From the NCBI RefSeq assembly GCF_004379255.2, contig NC_056042.1:33273928-33337927 (forward strand): a stretch of 64,000 bases of DNA, in the 5' to 3' direction. Origin of the DNA: Salvia splendens. Lineage: Eukaryota; Streptophyta; Magnoliopsida; Lamiales; Lamiaceae. Both the position numbers and the translations under genes were made by a program. Under the pieces are notes generated by a model that was given only the letters and a program-made list of their open reading frames with translations, was not told the origin of the DNA and searched no databases. Shown one piece after another: positions 22,801 to 35,509 of this stretch. How positions within the stretch are numbered: the first letter of the stretch is position 1; every line of letters starts with the position of its first letter.

Positions 22801-25649
22801 CACTGTTTTTGATCTGGTGATACAATCAAATTTTCCATTGCTGTGTTTCTGGAGAGCCATAATAACCTCAACCCTCCTAGTATCATCATTCACTACCCAC
22901 TCAGATAGTTCTTTAAGAAAATGTTGAGCAACTTTATATAGCCAAGAATCTTTTGTGGATAGTATGTCCATAAGACCTTGGACAACCTTGTATGACAATA
23001 TAACATGCACATAAGAAGCAGGGAGCTTTGGAAGCAGAAGCAACAGCACATCCAATGCTAACTTTTTGCGATCGTGAGATGAGGTTAGAAGGGACCCTTG
23101 AATTATTATTTCACAGAAGCTGACCAGATTTTTTTCCATATCTTCGTCAGCAGAGCTACTCTTACGACTTTTTTTGTGCTTCTTGCTCGAAATTGGACCT
23201 GATGCTGAATCAGCATCTTGTATGACATCAGGTAACAGATAACTAATAAGGACGGGCCATACACTATGCACTCGTGGCTGACAGAAGGTAGACTCCTGCG
23301 TTACACCAGACATATAGATCAGCAATGACTTGAAATATCACTTAATCAGTAAAAAAATCTGTAAGAAAATAAATATGAGTAGTACCTTCAGGCAACTGGA
23401 AATAGTGGACAGGTAATCAGCAGCAAAAAGGGCACTTTTGCTAAAGGGGGAAGGCAATAGTTTATTAAATTTATGGTCGATAGAAACTTTTTCTTGTATT
23501 TTAAGAGCTAAAAGTAATGCGTCAGGATTTCCAGCTTCAGTTGCTCCTTCTAACCACTCCTGTAGCCCCGATGCCTCAAGAATATGCTCCAGCAGTGCTT
23601 CCTCAGGCAACTAAACCATTAAACAGATACAGCATACAGGGCACATTTAGTCATGGGTCGTAAACATTAAAGAATCCTGAGAAGATATGGCACTGAGGAA
23701 GGCTTATAATTAATACATAAAGTGGTTACAAGTAAATTTTTTGTGCAGATGTCCCAGCACAATCTAATAGAGTAATTACAAAAGAATAAGTCTTAAGGAT
23801 TATTACTACTGCGAGCGATATCTTATTCCACTCATCAGCATGATGGAAAAAATAATAATATGCTGTGCAGGTAATATATGATGGATTACCTTTCCAACTA
23901 TCTCCAGTAAAATAGCAACAGCAGGCTCTTGTAGGTACCGTTTCTTAGCTGCAAGATCGATAAGACATTTGGTAAATTCTTTGATGAGTACACAGTTATT
24001 ATCTGACTTCCATTCTTCAGTAAGCTTTCCTGATCTTGCAAGAGCCCCATATGCAAATAAACGGCCTAGTAGGCAGTCTTTAACCTCCTATAGACAAAAG
24101 GTGCCACATAATTTAAAAAATCAAATCTCAATGATTGACTTCATTTGAGGAGGGATCATTACTCACCTGACCCTTCATCGAAGATGAGACCTCCAGCAAA
24201 CTTGTAATTAGTTTTAGCAATGACTCTAATTTAATGCTACGAACCGTGGCAACAAGCATTGTGAGACCTAATGCAAACCCTTGCCTTGCACACTGCAACA
24301 GAAGAGTAGAAAAAATTAAGAAGAAAAATAAGCAGTGTATTCAATAAAATCTTCACTGGGACATATTCCATGCATAACTCAGTTAAAATTAGCAATAGAA
24401 TAACTCTCCGAGAACTTTCTTGACAACATTCCTATTAAGTGTACCACAACTTACTCTGCATATACGCAAAAACAAATTATAAAATTTTAAATCTGGAAAT
24501 CTCAAATCTAATATCAATAATTATATTCAGGTCGGCACTTAAATCAGAAGGATTAGAGTCTTAGACAATCCGTATAAGACCTTTACTGCCCACTTAGTAC
24601 CACGGAACAAATGATGCCGTATCTTACTTATGCATGTCGAATATAATGCTCTTACTTACTAGGTAATCTTAACCCATCATTGCTCACATTTTCAATATTT
24701 ACAATTGCGCAAGTGAGTATGTGGTAAACTACACACCCAACTCTTTGATAAGTTGTTAAACGTGAGAAAATTAACTAAGGAGAACATGGAAAAACAATAT
24801 ATTGGAGGGGAAAAGGATTCAATTTAACATGAAAAAAACCCATCCTGCTGCAGCTCTGTGCTGTTTGATATGCCAGAAACAACAAATATCAGATGCAAAA
24901 GCAAGAAACTACATGAAATTCATCTCTATCCAACCATCCATAACATTCTTGGCCAATTATAGGCTTACAGCATAAAATTCAATAAATTCATCGGCAATAG
25001 AAATTAGAAACCGCACCTCTCTAGATGAGGAAACACCACGAATAAGCCTCCGCACAGCATACCTCACAGAGGGAGCACAGTTATTCAACCCATCATCCTT
25101 CTCCGCTTCGAGTTTCGACTTATCCTCCACCTCATCCTTATTCTCCAACTTATCATACGCATTCTGAACTTGCCTTAACTCCACAGCCAACGTCTTAGCT
25201 GCCGCTTCCCTCACACTGGCATCTACAGCTGCTAGCTCCTTAAACACCCCAATGTGGAACTTAGGCAACAATCCCCCACCACTACTACTGGTTCCACCAC
25301 TCTCATTACCATCATTTTTCGATTCCACCTCCATCTTTTCAGCCCCTGAATCGATTTTCTGCCCCTCCCCACTGTGCCTCACCTTATCCTTCAATTTCCT
25401 ATGTTTTTTCCTCTCCATCGAATTCAACGGAGCCCTGTGAGCATTTGAAGATGCTGGTGTGGCATGAGCATCATTCACATTCTCAACCTCTGGTAGCTCA
25501 ATATCCTTCTTCTTTTTCTCCTTTTTCATTCTCTTTTTCGAGGGCTCCACATCCGCATTCTCGGAGATCACGTTCAATTTCTGCTTATCCTCGCCATTCT
25601 CCAACGCGGATTCCTGCTTCGAACTCGATTCTCTCTTCTTGCTACCCAT
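19854..25649 (-). CDS. MYBBP1A/Pol5-like nucleolar protein (DNA polymerase V/phi family)
   Basis: Eight exons on the minus strand: 25649-25017, 24292-24167, 24087-23890, 23610-23386, 23295-22171, 21736-21452, 21243-20802 and 20695-19854, summing to 1291 residues. The N-terminus is Lys-rich (MGSKKRESSSKQES) and charged; then come conserved family stretches such as FHIGVFKELAAVDASVREAA, CARQGFALGLTMLVATVRSI and ENPGKPQVIKIFSNLAQAF, and an acidic block (DSDDDDAEDD). Despite the name, the family is not a working polymerase; yeast Pol5 and animal MYBBP1A act in rRNA synthesis and ribosome assembly in the nucleolus. Intron 7 appears to use a GC donor (AG|GCAAGT). A 5'UTR intron (about 25680-25836) is likely, and a telo-box lies at 25968-25976. 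Confidence 0.92.
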
Positions 25650-25967
25650 TTAACTCAGCTTAAAATTTAAATTTTTCTGCACATGCATAAAAACACACCA
25701 TCATATCTATATAAAAGTTTTAAATCTCTATAAATACCATATAAAAATGAGCAGGAACTCAATCTAGAATAGAAACAAAATCAATTCAAACAGAAATAAT
25801 AAAATCAGAATACTTGAATTGAAGAAAATCAATACCTTCTGCAACACACCACGGCGAGGCAGGAGAGAAGCAATGCGACGAGGTATGGCGGCAGAGCAAC
25901 GCGGTGAGGCGGGCGGTGCGGGTTTCACCGGTAAGGGGGAGAGCAGGATATAGTGGCGCCACTTTTA

Positions 25968-25976
25968 TTAGGGTTT
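25968..25976 (-). promoter_or_regulatory. Telo-box (AAACCCTAA) upstream of the MYBBP1A/Pol5-like gene
   Basis: TTAGGGTTT on the plus strand is AAACCCTAA for this minus-strand gene, about 320 bases before the ATG. Telo-boxes are common in plant ribosome-biogenesis promoters, matching the gene's role. Confidence 0.5.
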
Positions 25977-25979
25977 GAG

Positions 25980-26970
25980 GTAATATAAATATGTGTATAC
26001 AGTTGGGACTTTAATTTGTATGGGCTTTTATGGGAATGAATCCCCTGTGGAAAACTTATATTTTTGTTTTAGCTTGATAATCTCAAATTAGTATGCAAAA
26101 ATCACTTGAGTTGTGTCGGTTAAACGCTAATATTTCATTCCAACTAAGTTGAGTTATAATATTTCATTTTGTAATTTTGTAATGTCGTAATTAAGTCATT
26201 TTCTTTTAATAAAAAATAAAATATTCAATTACTCTTATTTTATTCCATCATTTAATTTACTTTCTTTTTATCTATCTTATTTTATTCATCTCTGATACTA
26301 CTATTTTTCAACTAGAAGTGAAAACAAACGGAAAATATTATCAAACATAAAATATCCATAACTATCCTAACAAACTCTCTAGCACTCCCTCCATCCCTAC
26401 TTGCGTTCATATTTGTGATGTCCGTCATTTTTATTTTTAGCAAAAAGAACACTTTTCCTCTCTTTTACTTTCTAACATACTACTATTTGAATGTAATAAA
26501 AAAATTTATACTAGTAATGAAGCAATAGAGTGTAATAAAAAAATTATACAAGTAATGAAGCAATAGAGTGTGGTTAATGCTGAGTTCAAATCCATTGTAG
26601 TGGTAGCCTTAAAAATATGCTCAAAAGTGATGAACACGCTATACGACGGACTCGTCTTATCAAATGTAAGCAAAGCACTCGAGAACCTAAAGATGCAAAA
26701 ACCATTGCTGATATATCTCACTCATCCAAAGATGCAAAATGCACACAACACAATTCCCAAAAACGAAATCTCATACCCCAAGCAGCATAGGATTTATTAT
26801 ACGATATTTCAGCATATATCATTCTTCACCAAATTTATGTCAAAAAACAAAAAAGAAGAAATCCGATGCTCAATTCCGCCCGAGGAAGTTTCTAATCGAA
26901 CTCCTATCACAACCCAACTAATAGTAATGTAAATACAAAAATGAACTCCGCTGAATCAACTCTCACCCAT
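25980..26970. other. Intergenic, no gene seen
   Basis: Holds a 38-39 bp tandem duplication (26493-26531 and 26532-26569), a one-ended Stowaway-like CTCCCTCCATCCC remnant near 26386, and from about 26750 the likely 3'UTR of the mitochondrial HSP70 gene. Confidence 0.55.
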
Positions 26971-26971
26971 C

Positions 26972-29900
26972 CTACTTCTTCACCTCCTCATATTCTGCCT
27001 CAGGTGGCTGCTGTTCACCTCCCTCAGAGCCTCCAGTGGGCCCGCCACTCGATCCGCCACCACCAGACATGTGCTGCCCGATCTTCGACACGGCCTTGTT
27101 TGCCAAATCAAGCTTCGCCTTTATGTCGTCAATGTTCTCTGTGGCCATCGCGCTCCGCAGATCTGAAACGGCAGTCTCGATCTCGGTTGCTACTTCGCTT
27201 GGAATCTTCTCCCTGTACTCGTTCAAGGACTTCTCGATGCTGTAGATGGTGGTGTCGGCGTTGTTTCTGACATCGATCAATGCCTTCCTCTCTTGATCCT
27301 TCTGGGCGTGTGCCTCGGCCTCCTTGACCATCTTCTCGATCTCGTCCTCTGACAGACCACCTGATGACCTGATCGTGATCTGCTGCTCTTTGCCGGTGGT
27401 CTTGTCCTTGGCAGAAACAGTCACAATACCGTTGGCGTCAATGTCGAATGTGACTTCGATCTGAGGCAAGCCCCTGGGAGCTGGAGGAATACCCACGAGG
27501 TCAAATTCACCGAGAATTTTGTTGTCTGTGGCCATTTCACGCTCTCCTTGAAGCACTTTGATGCCGACCTGGGTCTGATTGTCAGCAGCGGTCGAGAATG
27601 TCTGCAATAATATTAAGACTTACATCAGTGTCTTGAACCAGAAATCAATAGTATAATACCTTCAGAAGAAGATTACACCTTCACAAAATGCTACTGACCT
27701 GGCTTTTCTTTGTTGGAATTGTGGTATTTCTGTTTATCAATCTGGTGAAGATTCCTCCGAGTGTCTCAATACCTAGAGACAACGGTGTAACATCAAGGAG
27801 AAGCAACTCTTTGACATCACCTCGGAGAATGCCACCCTGAATAGCAGCCCCCATGGCAACAGCTTCATCAGGATTCACACCTTTGCTAGGGGACTTTCCA
27901 AAGATTTCAGTAACTACTTCCTGAACCTTTGGAACACGGGTCATTCCTCCAACGAGGAGAACTTCGTCAACCTCCTTGGTGGAGATGCCAGCATCCTTCA
28001 AGCAACTCCTGCAAGGATTCTTAGTCCTCTCGATCAAACTGTTAACCAAAGCCTCAAACTTAGACCTTGTCAGTGTGATATTCAGATGCCTTGGACCGGT
28101 TGAATCAGCAGTGATGAAGGGCAAGCTGATCTCAGTCTGAGCAGTTGATGAGAGCTCAATCTTTGCCTTCTCAGCTGCCTCCCGTAGTCTCTGAAGAGCA
28201 AGACGATCCTTGGACAGATCAATACTGTCTGTTCTCTTAAATTCACTCACCAAAAACTCCAACAAAGTATTATCGAAGTCCTCCCCTCCCAAAAATGTGT
28301 CACCGTTTGTGGCTTTCACCTACAAGCAAACATGTATCAGCATAAAGGCATAAACAAAGACAGGACCAGTTAAAATGCACTTAACAAGTATGTCACACCT
28401 CAAAGACACCATTGGAAATCTCCAAAATAGATATATCAAATGTTCCACCTCCAAGGTCAAAAACTGCAACCAGGCCTTCTTTATTGTTCATGCCGTAAGA
28501 GAGTGCAGCTGCAGTAGGCTCATTAATAATCCTTTGCACATCAAGCCCTGCAATTCTCCCAGCATCCTTTGTGGCTTGTCGCTGAGCATCATTGAAATAC
28601 GCAGGGACGGTCACAACAGCCTTTGTGACAGTCTTCCCGAGGTAGTCTTCAGCAGTTTCCTTCATCTTGGTCAGGACAAAAGCACCAATTTGACTAGGGG
28701 AGTACTGCTGCCCATTGGCCTCGACCCATGCATCACCATTAGGAGCTCTAACAATTTTGTAAGGAACCATCTTCATTTCTTTCTGTGTCTGAGCATCATC
28801 AAAACGTCTACCAATTAGACGCTTGGTGCCAAAGACTGTGTTTGTTGGATTAGTGACAGCTTGTCTCTTTGCTGGTATTCCAACCAACAGTTCTCCTTTT
28901 GGGCTAAATGCAACTACTGATGGAGTTGTCCGAGCACCCTCAGCATTCTCAATAACTTTTGGAGTCTGTAAGCATCTTACATGTAAGTAAATCAATTGAT
29001 AACAAAAACTAGTAAGATGCAGGTTCAATTGAGAGAAAATTCTGGCACCTTTCCCTCCATAACAGAGACACATGAATTTGTGGTACCCAAGTCAATACCA
29101 ATCACATCATTTCCAGCCGGTTTGGTGCTGTTCAGGAAGAAAATACAATTGAATCACAAAAGAAATAAAGCAACTACTCAATGCTTGATATACAAAATGA
29201 TGAGCACGGAACATACCTGAATGGCCTCACAAGACCTGCCCACTTGTTGCTTACTGCCCATGATGGTTTGGTGTTTCCAGTTAACTGAAACACAATATAT
29301 AGGTGGGTAAATTAAATTCTCGAGGTGCTTAACGCTAATAGTATAGTCTTCAGAAAGAACACTCAATTTTAAAGGTGCTAATAGAATTATCTTAACCGAA
29401 GCAGTACATAGTTTGACTCCTAAAATTCACTAATCAACTAGCATCGTCATAAACAAGAAACTGCTCAATGGCAAGATGCATGAAGTACTGCCACAAATTT
29501 AACCAAAAATCATGGGAAAATAAAATTAAAAAAAAAAGAATGCACGCAAAAGATCACATCCAGCATTCAGTCAATCCTTCATTCTACCGATAAACTAAAA
29601 TCACACTGATTGTGAGATGGTTTGCATCCAAAATCAGATGACAATAGACCACGATGTTCAAAATATTTACTCGCAAATTCAAATCACCAGAAATCATAGC
29701 AGCCGTATACATGTGACACATAAAACAAAGAACAAATTCGTAGATTCATCACAACAGAAATCCTGCAAAAATATATTCTAATAGACAGTCACCTCCTGAA
29801 ATACAGTAAAATACGCAGTTCAAACCAGATCTAAGACAGTAAATAAAACTGCACACCATATTACACAGAAATGAATCAAAGAGAAAATGAAAAAGAACAA

Positions 29901-29998
29901 TCAGAGAACTTGGCGAGACGTACTGTTCTGAAAGCAGAGATAGGAGCGGAGGAAACATCGCGGCGGCGAAGAGATCTGAGGAGGACGGCGGTGGCCAT
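26972..29998 (-). CDS. Mitochondrial heat shock protein 70 (mtHsc70)
   Basis: Six exons: 29998-29924, 29284-29217, 29127-29049, 28965-28399, 28319-27699 and 27601-26972, coding for 679 residues, the normal length. An Arg/Ser-rich presequence ([17 protein letters not shown], then up to about residue 50) marks mitochondrial import. The ATPase domain shows [13 protein letters not shown] and [14 protein letters not shown]; the linker [15 protein letters not shown] leads to the peptide-binding domain. The protein ends in a Gly-rich tail and EYEEVKK, typical of the mitochondrial rather than cytosolic (EEVD) or ER (HDEL) forms. It drives protein import into and folding within the matrix together with J-proteins and a GrpE exchange factor. 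All junctions are GT-AG and in frame. Confidence 0.96.
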
Positions 29999-30031
29999 TG
30001 AAACTGAGCGATCTGAGGGCACCTTAGTTGC

Positions 30032-30046
30032 TAGGGTTTAGGGTTT
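30032..30046 (-). promoter_or_regulatory. Double telo-box just upstream of mtHSP70
   Basis: TAGGGTTTAGGGTTT on the plus strand is AAACCCTAAACCCTA for the gene, about 35-50 bases before the ATG, probably in the 5'UTR. Confidence 0.5.
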
Positions 30047-30158
30047 ATGAAGATGAGCTTTGAAAGAGCAGAGTGAAACTGCCTCAAATAGCTGAGGTTT
30101 AGAAAAAAAAAAGGATTGATGAAATGTGAATAAATAAATGGCGGAGAAATATAATGTC

Positions 30159-30172
30159 GGAAGCTTCTAGAG
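30159..30172. promoter_or_regulatory. Heat-shock element upstream of mtHSP70
   Basis: GGAAGCTTCTAGAG holds GAA-NN-TTC-NN-GA, three alternating units of the heat-shock factor binding site, about 165 bases upstream of the start codon at 29998. Position and family make heat induction of this gene likely. Confidence 0.65.
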
Positions 30173-30213
30173 ATACGTGGTTGCAATTCTAGGTGGATTG
30201 TTCCCCAAGATAA

Positions 30214-30288
30214 GCAAGTGCCAAATTAAAAAAAAATTGCAAGTGCCAAATTAAAAAAAAATTGCAAGTGCCAGATTAAAAAAAAATC
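30214..30288. repeat. Three tandem copies of a 25-bp unit
   Basis: Units GCAAGTGCCAAATTAAAAAA... begin at 30214, 30239 and 30264; the third has one change (CCAGATT). Located beyond the heat-shock element. Confidence 0.85.
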
Positions 30289-30289
30289 T

Positions 30290-31050
30290 TGCCTTTTATT
30301 TTTGATTTTTTGTTATCTTAGAATCTACTATTAGTATTTTTTATAAAATAAAGAACATGGTTTCTAATTTATCACATAGTCATAGTAATTCGAATCCGAT
30401 TTACTGGTTAGATGTGAAACATTTATGGTACAAAATAGACTTTGTATCCAATTGCTTAATACTTCATCCGTCTTATTACTCTGTCTCATTAGTGTCTGAG
30501 GCATTTTTTAACACAAATATTAATAAATAATTATTGGCGAGAGACGTGAGAATAAAATAAGAGAAAAATTGGATAGACTATGCTACTAATGTAGTACCTC
30601 AAATAGTAGTATCACAAATTTAACTATATATGTGTACACCAAAAATATATCTAAGGCATAAAATATAAATCCATATAGGAATGAGTAGTTCGAAAATACA
30701 TTAAATCTGCTAAATTTCATAACTGACTGAGTTGAATGTTTCAATTAGTTGAAAAGTATAAGTCTTGTCACCTTAATCGTCAATATATTTATATTAGAAA
30801 CACCATGCTACACTTTCCATCTCAATTAAACAAAAGATACTGTACAAGAAAAATCAATATCCACAAGGAGAAAAGAAATGCAAGAATGGCCTACATCTAG
30901 CAAACCAAGAATTAGTGTGTGCGCGTGTGTAAAAGTTAGCAGATGATCAACGATTCAAGTACAAGAACGATCCATCCCGGGCAAGACGATGTCGGATCAA
31001 AAGAGGGAGAAGATCGAACATATCTAGCATGTACGATGATCATCACGCTC
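30290..31050. other. Intergenic, no gene seen
   Basis: Between the mtHSP70 promoter and the 3' end of the CorA-like gene. AT-rich, no supported feature apart from likely 3'UTR at the right end. Confidence 0.55.
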
Positions 31051-31054
31051 CAGC

Positions 31055-33687
31055 CTAAAGTCGAACATATCCCCCTCTGTCTGTTCTCCCTCCATCCATC
31101 CCGGCTCTCCTAATGAAGGACCTCCGGTTGAGGGACCAGCTTCGTTGCATAGTCGGCCTTCTCCACCAGGCCATTGCACGGCTGTACAATGCCGGGAAAC
31201 CGAAGCACAAGAGAACGACTGCAAGCATCGCTGCACATACCATCATCACGTTGCGAAACCCATCCTTTAGCGCGGGGTCTCTCTGTCCGGTCCAAGGAAC
31301 TCCGCCCACATTCATCCCGAACACTGCCAACAAGGAACAGCCGAGGTTTATGCCAGATGGCGTGACAGGGAAATATGTGTTCGAGTTTTATGTGAAAAAC
31401 TGACCTCCGGTTATTATTGACAGAGGGAGAAATATAATGGAGAGGAAAGATAGGTAGTATAGTTTTCGGTTTATTTGCTCGGACTGCCAGCTGTCTAGGC
31501 CTGCCTGAATTGCAGTGACGCGGTTGGCTATGAAGCCAACGTTCTCTTTTAATCTCCTTATACGACCAATCAACTCTTCTAACGCGTTGATGTCTTCACT
31601 GCTGAACCATTCTTTAGACGAACACTTCTCCTTGACTCGGGGAAATACTTGTTCACCGTGTGCGATCACCTGGAGTTTCCCCAAACAAGTCAGAGCACCG
31701 GTTTAAATTAATACGTACGATACAGGCTTTCTCAGAGAGGGGCTATCGAAGCATGGATTAGATGGCGAAATACCTGCAATAGACGTTGCAAGTCGAGATT
31801 CATTTTTGGGAATCTTCGGCTGTCTAACATTTGCTTCTTCATAGCAAAACCACCTGCAAACAAATCACTGAGTATCATATAGTGATGAAGTAAATACAAA
31901 TGAGACACCTTGCTATCTAATAAATCGGGAGTACTCTAAGATTCCTTTGATCGAGACTGTATGAATGTCTACACCATCTGATTTCTTCTCCAAATAATGT
32001 AGCCTACTTCTTTAAGAGCATCCATCGAGATGAACATAAGATGAACGTTTATATAGCTTCGATGAACTAGTCCATCTATGTCTTATCGATCCACACTAGC
32101 CTCGTTCATCCCAGAAATAAACACAAACTTATTTTTCACAATCCCTGATAAATTTTCAGACATCCACCCAAGACTCGGATCTAAGAGCATCATATATTCG
32201 TTTCATCTGTCATTATATGTTGCGCGTGTGAGTAAACGCAACCTAGACTACTATTTGGCAGGCCAGGAAAATATTCATTAAGGAAACTATATAGAACTAG
32301 TACACTCTGAAACGAAACTTTTTCACAATTCCTGATCATTTGTGTGCGGTCTGACAGAGAGAACGAGACCGCTGCTCTTCTTTCACTGGCCATTTGTTTT
32401 TATGTAGTATGTCAAGCCATTTACAACTCAAGTTAATACAAGATCAAAAAAATAAAGATATGGTCATTTAATAAAAAGGCACATCATACTTCGACCAAAT
32501 TCTGATATTTACTGCTCTGGAATGGTTCTCGAAGAAGATGAGGTATAAATTTAGAAATTCCTATTTTTCTTCGCTTCCATCAATACACACTCTCTCTTTG
32601 CACTTTAGTTCATATTCAATGTATGTTACTAGGAGAAATAACAATCTGCCGAAACATTTTTTCTACAAGTACTGATGGGGTAACAGATACTAATAATATG
32701 TTTTTCCACGAAACCGCCTGTTAAATTTACAAGGTAAGAAAAGTACAATAAAAAAAATTTCAATAGGATCATCACAATACACATAAATTCATCAAGAAGA
32801 TAACACATGCCAAGACTCCAAAACGGCACTACAAGTAAGCAGTGTAAATCAAGAAAGTTGTCCGACCCACCCCTCAAACATAGCACGAGAATAACAAAAA
32901 AGCATAAATAAGCCGAGTTTAAAGGATGTGCTGATGTACCTCTGTCCATCTCTAACTCGACCGCATCCAGCTCAATCTCAAGCTTGGTCACGACATCCTG
33001 AAGGTGATCCACGTGCGTATCGATGATGTGCACCACAAGATCCGCGACAGATTTAGGCACAGGATTATCAGCTTCCTCCGAATGATTCATAGTCAGCAGA
33101 AAATCCAGCACATGCTCCCTTATCACAATCCCCCCTCTATCCCTACCTTCACTAGTCCTACTTCCATTACTCGAACTCTCTACAATTGGGATTTCCGACA
33201 GCAAAGACTCATTTGCCGGGGAGAATCCCAGCCTAGGCACGCGCCCTAACGACACCGTGATGACTGAATTCTCAGTGACCCTAGCTGCAATCCTAAAGGT
33301 GAATTTGCTAGAGGCAGGGCCGGGAGAGTTAACTCTGAACACAAGAGCACCGTCAACGTGGCCACAAAATGGGCTGTTGCTGATGAGGGAGAGGATGTCC
33401 TGGAGCTTTAGGGGCGGGGACAGGGCATCGATGAGATGCTGAGCCAACTGGGAGAGCTTATGGTTCCCCTTTGGGAGCTCAACATGATACCAACAAAACT
33501 CTTTGCCTGAGCCTTGCACAAGATCCCATTCCTTGTTGAAGTAATTCCCATCCCCATCAAAAATGTAGGCCTTTTTCCTCACAACACCAGAGTAATTTGA
33601 TTGGTGGAATAGGTTTTGCCTAAAACTCCCCCTTTCTGCTTCACTCTCTTCAACTTCTCCCTCACCATTTATATGAGTGAGCTCCAT
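31055..33687 (-). CDS. CorA-like magnesium transporter family protein
   Basis: Four exons, 33687-32940, 31853-31774, 31669-31405 and 31323-31055, give 453 residues. The start is the ATG at 33687 (MELTHINGEGEVEE); the frame extends further upstream without an ATG. A large soluble N-terminal part includes a long helical region (DTHVDHLQDVVTKLEIELDA), as in CorA stalk helices. Near the C-terminus come two membrane segments, LYYLSFLSIIFLPLSIITG and VCAAMLAVVLLCFGFPALY, with the signature GMN (VFGMNVGGVPW) between them. GMN forms the ion-selective pore mouth in CorA/ZntB/MRS2 channels. It matches the plant CorA-like branch closer to CorA/ZntB than to MRS2/MGT. Substrate (Mg or another divalent metal) is inferred from family. 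Confidence 0.9.
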
Positions 33688-33689
33688 CA

Positions 33690-34670
33690 CATTCCTCAAA
33701 ATCAATCTAATTATAGTATAGGTTTATTATATTAACAAAAAAAAATCAATTTCTAAACACCTATTATTCAACTTATATCCCCAAATTCATACTTCAAAAC
33801 CTGATTTTTGCAAGAACTAAGTCAAGGATTTCATCATCACCATTTCTGAAGAGTGTATCAAAGTTGAAATCACTACTATCAGAAGACTTGCTATTTTTGG
33901 AACGACATCTACATCATTATCAAGCAGAAAAAAGGGGGAAAACTTCCCCAAAAATGAAAATCAAGCAACGCAGCTATTGAATAAAATGGAAAAAGTTACC
34001 TGAATTAACCCAGAAGCTCAGGTTTTTATTTAGCCCAAATGAAATCAGGGAAAATCCTAATTGTGGATAAATTAAAGATTTAATCTTGAAAGAGTCATAC
34101 TCAATAAACAACCCAAAATTAAAAAAGACCAAATAAAATGAACATAATTCTACTTTTATTTATGTAATTTAAGGTGGAATTTGTCGTTTCCTCGTATATT
34201 CTTCTTGCATCACAATAACCAGCTAAGAAATTTGAATAAATTTTAGTCTAATTTCACAAATTTTGAATTAAATTATGAAAATTTGATTTATTCTTATTGT
34301 TCATTGAAGAATATAAAAGATTACTTATTTTACTAAAAATTCGTTTATACGAGAATTAAAAAAAGAATTGAAAGCTCACGATTTAATATTCGCTCTAAAA
34401 TTGCATCGGGCTAGAAGTTGACCTTATTACAATTACTATATTAAAAAAATAAATTGTGATTAACTAATTGTACTACTATTATATGGTTGACAAGAAAGAG
34501 ATTATACTTACTTCATATGTATAATATATGGTGAATTATTTAGGGAGTATTTGATAATTTTGAAATTCAATGATTAGTTCAAATGATGTATAGATGATTT
34601 AGATATGTATACAGTTTCAAATTATTGGTTGAAACTTGCAAGACTCAAAAGACACATAATTTATTCATAT
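33690..34670. other. 5' flank of the CorA-like gene and AT-rich intergenic DNA
   Basis: Likely 5'UTR near 33690-34030, possibly with an intron. No other feature supported. Confidence 0.5.
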
Positions 34671-34674
34671 GTAT

Positions 34675-35027
34675 TTGTAAGTAATTTTTGGGATATTTTA
34701 TAGACTTTGTTATGACTCTTTTGCATGTGAGCAGCAATAATCTCTTTTGCCATCATTCAAGCGTGGAATTTCTCATTAACTATAATTAGTCATACAATAA
34801 AAGATGTAGGATTTGCGTAATGTTTTGGATGTAATCATTTGAACAAGCTTTAAATTACAATTATGACTTGTATTTTTACGTTATGTTTACATGTAGTAAT
34901 GTGTTAAATAAGTTTGGTAAAGGAAATTGCCGCGGTTAGACAAAGCACAATTGCAAGTAATTTTTGGGATATTTTATAGAATTTGTTATGACTTTTTTGC
35001 ATGTGAGCAGTAATAATCTCTTTTGCC
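34675..35027. repeat. Pair of 77-bp direct repeats 276 bases apart
   Basis: 34675-34751 and 34951-35027 match without gaps, with about five mismatches by eye. Non-coding. They may be ends of an undefined element or an old duplication. Confidence 0.75.
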
Positions 35028-35083
35028 TTCAATAATATGAATATATATTTTCAATTTTAAAGTTTCAAACTCTCAAGTGATAT

Positions 35084-35507
35084 TGCAACATTAGTTTGAT
35101 ATTATCCGCTTTGGGTCAAGCCCGCACGGATTTATTTTTGGGTCACTTCCAAAAGGCCTCAAACTAATTGGGGTTGGACATGAATTATATACACCTTCTA
35201 ACTTCCCTCACTCATCCGATGTGGGACGGGTTTGTAACCCAACAAATCTCCCCTCAAACCAAGACCACATCGGGAACGCAGTCGACACAAACATGGGCCC
35301 GACCCAAAGCCACCTGGCTCTGATACCACTTGTTAGGATCGTCGACTGCAACATTAGTTTGATATTATCCGCTTTGGGTCAAGCCCGCACGGATTTGTTT
35401 TTGAGTCACTCCCAAAAGGCCTCAAACTAATTGAGATTGGACATGAATTATATACACATTCCAACTTACCCCACTCATCCGATGTGAGATAAGTTTGTAA
35501 CCCAACA
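35084..35507 (-). mobile_element. TRIM (terminal-repeat retrotransposon in miniature)
   Basis: Two 161-bp direct repeats, 35084-35244 and 35347-35507, begin TG and end CA (in minus orientation TGTTGGGTTAC...AATGTTGCA). The 102-bp interior has, on the minus strand, the primer-binding site TGGTATCAGAGC complementary to initiator-Met tRNA (35317-35328), just after the first repeat, and a polypurine tract TTTGAGGGGAGA (about 35247-35258) just before the second. ATAT sits on both sides as a likely target duplication. There is no coding content, as usual for TRIMs; retrotransposition would need proteins from an autonomous element. Confidence 0.88.
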
Positions 35508-35509
35508 AT

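Noticed and set aside
35084..35507. Cassandra-type TRIM
   Set aside because: Cassandra repeats carry a 5S rRNA-like segment; none is visible in the 161-bp repeats.
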